DNA of 64,000 bases, taken from SIG607 sp045605385 (GTDB lineage Bacteria > Bacillota > Clostridia > Oscillospirales > Acutalibacteraceae). The stretch lies in the NCBI GenBank assembly GCA_045605385.1, contig JAZUPW010000039.1, positions 62,001 to 126,000 on the forward strand, given 5' to 3'. The number at the start of each line of letters is the position of its first letter. Within the stretch, counting starts at the first letter, position 1. A program made the translations under genes and the position numbers. The notes below the pieces were generated by a model, which saw nothing but the letters and a program-made list of their open reading frames with translations, was not told the DNA's origin and searched no databases. This document shows positions 60,864 to 64,000 of this stretch, piece after piece.

Positions 60864-62183
60864 ATTATTAATATCATCTATTTTTTTATTACTTTTATGT
60901 TCAATAGGTTTCCATTCAACCTTCATAAAAAGTGCGGCTAAAAGCGTAAATCTTCCTATAATATTAAACCACGGCCACATAAAAACATACCATATTTTTT
61001 TGAAAAAGCCAACTCTTTCCAAATTCTTGTTTTCAAGAATTAAAACATAAATTGCGTTAAACGTATCGTAAAAATAGTTAACACAAAAATCTATTACCAC
61101 AAACATCAGCAGTATAAAAAGAATTTCCGAAAAGTTGGAAACGGTGAAATTTATTTTAAATAATTTAAAAACAGTTTTGCTAAGCGTTGCTTTTTCAAGC
61201 GTATTAAAATAAAGCAGGTTGGAAATAAATAAGCAAAGTTTTAAGAAAAACTTAATAACGGGGAAGGGGGTTATCTGGCAAAGCATATCGTAACAGGCAA
61301 AACGTTTTTGTTTGAAAATGCCTTTAAGTAACCCAAAGGAAGATTCTTTAAACGCCATTAAGTGACCTTTAGACCAACGGATTCTTTGACGTAAAGCAGT
61401 TTTTAAATCGGTAGGCTGTTCATCGTAAAATCTGGCGGCTTCGTTATAAGAAATTCTGTACCCCATTTTTACGGCATCGGCAGAAAAAGCGCGGTCTTCG
61501 GTAAAAGAGGTGTATTTCCACCCGTTTTTTACAAGTTCGCTTGCAAAAAGAAAACCTGTACCCTGCAAATTAGTGGCAAGACGCAAAACCGAACGCGGAC
61601 GGTGGTTCATACGGCAACAGCGCAGCCAGTGAAAGGCATAACTTGCGGCTATCCAACCATCGTTTAAATTCTTTGTGTTCCTATATGAAGTAATTATTTT
61701 TTCGCCTGAAGCAAAGGCTTCATTCATACGTGTTATATAATCGGGTTCTAAAAGATTATCGGCATCAAAAACAAAAAAGCCGTCGAAACTTTGTGTGCCG
61801 TAATCTTTTTCAATACATTCAAATAAATACTGCAAAGCGTAACCTTTTGTCCTTTTGGTTTCATCTTTTCGTTCATAACATATTGCGCCCATATTTCTTG
61901 CAATTTCGGCGGTGTTGTCGGTACAGTTATCGGCTACTACAAAAATTTTTATTTTATCTTTTTCGTAATCCTGATTGTTTATACTTTCAATAAGATTACC
62001 AATAACGGTTTCTTCGTTTCTTGCGGCAATTACCACACCGTAATTAAAACGCTTTTCGGTTTCTTTGAATTTTCGGGTAAAAAACAAACCAATTCCCTTG
62101 TAAGCAATTTTATATAAAAGAAGAAAAGAAATTATTTTTAAAATTATACTTATAATATCGTTTAAGTTTAAAAAAATATTCAT
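60852..62183 (-). CDS. Membrane glycosyltransferase, family 2
   Basis: 443 residues. N-terminal membrane helix, a GT-A domain with VVIAARNEE, VVADNCTDNTAE and DADN (metal-binding Asp), the acceptor motif TEDRAF and QRIRWSKGH, then three or four C-terminal membrane helices. This is the architecture of processive or N-acetylglucosaminyl GT2 enzymes making surface polysaccharide; the product is unknown. ATG 62183 follows GGGAGGAAAG. It is monocistronic and divergent from ldhA. Confidence 0.88.
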   Translation of the reverse strand: MNIFLNLNDIISIILKIISFLLLYKIAYKGIGLFFTRKFKETEKRFNYGVVIAARNEETVIGNLIESINNQDYEKDKIKIFVVADNCTDNTAEIARNMGAICYERKDETKRTKGYALQYLFECIEKDYGTQSFDGFFVFDADNLLEPDYITRMNEAFASGEKIITSYRNTKNLNDGWIAASYAFHWLRCCRMNHRPRSVLRLATNLQGTGFLFASELVKNGWKYTSFTEDRAFSADAVKMGYRISYNEAARFYDEQPTDLKTALRQRIRWSKGHLMAFKESSFGLLKGIFKQKRFACYDMLCQITPFPVIKFFLKLCLFISNLLYFNTLEKATLSKTVFKLFKINFTVSNFSEILFILLMFVVIDFCVNYFYDTFNAIYVLILENKNLERVGFFKKIWYVFMWPWFNIIGRFTLLAALFMKVEWKPIEHKSNKKIDDINNKTV

Positions 62184-62210
62184 AATCTTTCCTCCCTTTA
62201 GTATTTTGTA

Positions 62211-62240
62211 TTGCATATTGTATCATAATAAGTGTATAAT
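62211..62240 (+). promoter_or_regulatory. Promoter of ldhA
   Basis: TTGCAT (62211-62216), 18 bases, TATAAT (62235-62240). Overlaps the opposite-strand glycosyltransferase promoter almost completely. Confidence 0.7.
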
Positions 62241-62245
62241 GTCAA
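62217..62245 (-). promoter_or_regulatory. Promoter of the glycosyltransferase gene
   Basis: On the minus strand TTGACA (62245-62240), 17 bases, TACAAT (62222-62217). Confidence 0.75.
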
Positions 62246-62270
62246 AAGAGTTATTAAAAGGAGCACTTTT

Positions 62271-63260
62271 ATGAAAATATTATTTTACGATACTAAGATA
62301 TATGAAAAAGAAGCGTTCGATAAAATTATTAATACTTACGAAGACGCAGAAATTGAATATTTAGAGGCCGATATATCGCGCCATACCGTTCGTTTAAGTA
62401 AGGGCTTCGATGCCGTTTGTGTTTTTGTAGCATCAGACGTAAATAAAGAAATAATAGAAAAATTAAGCGAAAACGGTGTAAAACTTATATTACTTCGTTG
62501 CGCGGGTTATAATAACGTTGATTTAGATGCCGCAAAGAAACATAATATAAAGGTTATGAACGTGCCCGGTTACTCGCCTGAAGCGGTAGCAGAACACGCT
62601 ATGGCTTTAGCGCTTGAAGTTAACCGAAAACTTCATAAGGCGTATATAAAGGTAAGGGAAAACAATTTCAGCCTTATAGGTCTTACGGGTAAAACGCTTC
62701 ACGGCAAAACCGCAGGAATTATAGGTACTGGTAAAATAGGCGCCGCTATGTGCAGAATTTGTGCCGGTTTTGGTATGAAGGTAATAGCGTTCGATATGTA
62801 TCCTAACAAGGATTTGGATTTTGTAGAGTACGTCACTTTAGATACATTACTTGAAAACAGCGACCTTATTTCGCTTCACTGTCCGCTTGTAGAAAGCACT
62901 TATCACTTAATAAACAGTGAAAGTATTGCAAAAATGAAAAAAGGCGTTATTCTTATAAACACTTCGCGCGGAGCGCTTATTAAAACCGAAGACCTTATTG
63001 CGGGAATAAGAGACCACCGCTTTTTCGGTGTGGGCCTTGACGTTTACGAAGAAGAGGACGAAAACGTTTTTGAAAACCGCGAAGACGATATTTTGGAAAC
63101 AAGTATAACGGCAAGACTTCTTTCGTTCCCTAACGTTGTTGTAACTTCACATCAGGGATTTTTAACCGAAGAGGCACTTTCTTCTATTGCTTCCACAACA
63201 ATAGAAAACGCTGTAAGTTTTGAAAAAGGGAATATTATAGAAATTAATACGGTGGTATAA
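62271..63260 (+). CDS. ldhA: D-lactate dehydrogenase (2-hydroxyacid dehydrogenase)
   Basis: 329 residues. Reduces pyruvate to D-lactate with NADH. The Rossmann motif GIIGTGKIGAAMCRI, INTSRGALIKTEDL (substrate Arg), and the catalytic His in VVVTSHQGFLTEEALSSIA resemble E. coli LdhA closely. ATG 62271 follows AAAGGAG; in-frame sequence from 62232 starts inside the -10 box. Four bases before the DUF5662 gene. Confidence 0.92.
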   Translation: MKILFYDTKIYEKEAFDKIINTYEDAEIEYLEADISRHTVRLSKGFDAVCVFVASDVNKEIIEKLSENGVKLILLRCAGYNNVDLDAAKKHNIKVMNVPGYSPEAVAEHAMALALEVNRKLHKAYIKVRENNFSLIGLTGKTLHGKTAGIIGTGKIGAAMCRICAGFGMKVIAFDMYPNKDLDFVEYVTLDTLLENSDLISLHCPLVESTYHLINSESIAKMKKGVILINTSRGALIKTEDLIAGIRDHRFFGVGLDVYEEEDENVFENREDDILETSITARLLSFPNVVVTSHQGFLTEEALSSIASTTIENAVSFEKGNIIEINTVV

Positions 63261-63263
63261 AAA

Positions 63264-63800
63264 ATGAAGGCATTTAAACATTTTTGTACAATTACAAAAC
63301 ACAGACACAAAGTTATTGCGCATTGTTTTAAGGCTGGCATAGGCTTTCAAGGGCTGTTTCACGATTTATCAAAATATACTCCAACAGAATTTCTGGCAGG
63401 GGCTAAGTATTATCAGGGCGTAAGAAGTCCTAACGAGTGCGAACGAGAAACCAACGGATACTCTAAAGCCTGGATGCACCATAAGGGCAGAAACAAACAC
63501 CATTTTGAATATTGGTGTGATTACAGCCCTAAAACAAGAAAAATGACACCTGTTAAAATGCCGCTTAAATACGTTGTTGAAATGTTTTGCGACCGAGTAG
63601 CGGCGGGGAAAATTTATCAGGGTAAAAACTATACTTCTCAAAACCCAATTGACTATTTTTTAAAGGGTAAGCCAACAAGAAATATATATCCTGAAACATC
63701 AGACCTTTTAGAAAAACTTCTTGTTATGCTTAACGAAAAGGGCGAAGCAGAAACCTTCGCTTACATAAAAAATTTAATTAAAAGTAAAAAAGAGTATTAA
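63264..63800 (+). CDS. DUF5662-family protein
   Basis: 178 residues rich in His and aromatic residues, with FHDLSKYTPTEF and HHKGRNKHHFEYW. The HD pair and His cluster suggest a metal-dependent hydrolase-like fold, but no activity is known for the family. Follows ldhA by 3 bases and is probably co-transcribed. Its stop codon abuts the terminator. Confidence 0.78.
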   Translation: MKAFKHFCTITKHRHKVIAHCFKAGIGFQGLFHDLSKYTPTEFLAGAKYYQGVRSPNECERETNGYSKAWMHHKGRNKHHFEYWCDYSPKTRKMTPVKMPLKYVVEMFCDRVAAGKIYQGKNYTSQNPIDYFLKGKPTRNIYPETSDLLEKLLVMLNEKGEAETFAYIKNLIKSKKEY

Positions 63801-63837
63801 GAAAAACGCGTTTCTTTTTAGAAACGCGTTTTTCTTA
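63800..63837. terminator. Terminator after the DUF5662 gene, shared with the araC-like gene
   Basis: 15-bp stem GAAAAACGCGTTTCT/AGAAACGCGTTTTTC with loop TTTT; it lies between converging genes. Confidence 0.88.
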
Positions 63838-64000
63838 TCTGCTGTTGTTTTTATATTCGCTTGGGGTAAAGCCGGTTTTGGCTTTAAAGGTTTTAGAAAA
63901 ATGATATATGTCACAAAAGCCTAATTGTTCGGCAATTTCTTTAATAGACACCTTTTTGTCGTACAACAAATCCTTTGCTTTTTGCATTTTAAAATTAACA
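63835..64000 (-). CDS. AraC-family regulator, C-terminal end (partial)
   Basis: Runs off the window. The last 54 residues are visible: AKDLLYDKKVSIKEIAEQLG, then FCDIYHFSKTFKAKTGFTPS and EYKNNSR. This is the second helix-turn-helix of an AraC/XylS DNA-binding domain. The effector domain and target are not visible. Confidence 0.9.
   Translation of the reverse strand, partial: VNFKMQKAKDLLYDKKVSIKEIAEQLGFCDIYHFSKTFKAKTGFTPSEYKNNSR

Noticed and set aside
1..64000. Mobile elements, prophage, rRNA or tRNA genes
   Set aside because: I found no transposase, integrase, terminal repeats, rRNA segments or tRNA cloverleaf with a convincing anticodon arm.

Overview
The window is a 64 kb piece of a low-GC Gram-positive chromosome. 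The gene content and order point to an anaerobic member of class Clostridia, probably an uncultured gut or rumen lineage. The evidence is a canonical S10-spc-alpha ribosomal cluster, strong AGGAGG ribosome binding sites with some TTG/GTG starts, many TTGACA-17-TATAAT-type promoters, formate-tetrahydrofolate ligase, a stand-alone AICAR transformylase, one long PurL with its glutaminase domain, an archaeal/eukaryotic-type prolyl-tRNA synthetase, and an F-type ATP synthase whose c subunit has a sodium-type site. I see no prophage, insertion sequence, CRISPR array, rRNA or tRNA.

Layout. 1-9.1 kb: the end of a purine operon (AICAR transformylase, purD, purL, IMP dehydrogenase, fhs). Fhs makes the 10-formyl-THF used by the transformylase, and IMP dehydrogenase draws the product towards GMP. 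9.1-19.4 kb: housekeeping genes, namely mnmA with a LUD-domain protein, a D,D-carboxypeptidase, pgi with a small P-loop protein, a CofE-like ligase, yceD-rpmF, a PDZ/radical-SAM DUF512 protein with der and plsY, and a 57-residue membrane protein. 19.4-21.8 kb: acpP (minus strand), then proS followed by a YbaK-like trans-editing protein. 21.9-37.7 kb: one uninterrupted ribosomal transcription unit from rpsJ to rplQ, including secY, adk, map, a KOW protein, infA, rpmJ and rpoA. It is preceded by a structured leader RNA of about 230 nt that I cannot assign to a known class.

37.7-44.2 kb (minus): ymdB, an orphan oligopeptide-type solute-binding lipoprotein, an Asp23-family gene, fakA and recG, apparently one operon. 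44.3-47.5 kb: a YitT-like membrane protein, two CobW-type GTPase genes (one with a His/Cys-rich tandem repeat, one with a C-terminal YcgQ/DUF1980-like domain), and a two-helix membrane protein. 47.5-52.0 kb: a LacI-type regulator and an unusual four-gene operon (M81 metallopeptidase, metal-ligand-poor M24/creatinase-like protein, ASRT-family protein, L-rhamnose mutarotase-like protein). Matching palindromic operators lie before the regulator and before the operon. 52.0-54.0 kb (minus): maf, nagB, trmO. 54.1-60.8 kb (minus): the complete ATP synthase operon atpI-B-E-F-H-A-G-D-C, with a short epsilon subunit. 60.9-64 kb: a membrane glycosyltransferase and a D-lactate dehydrogenase fired from overlapping divergent promoters, a DUF5662 protein, and the C-terminal end of an AraC-type regulator.

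The most promising items for new biology are the rpsJ leader RNA, the LacI-controlled M81/M24/ASRT/RhaM operon, the CobW pair, and the two-carboxylate c-ring motif together with a truncated epsilon subunit.
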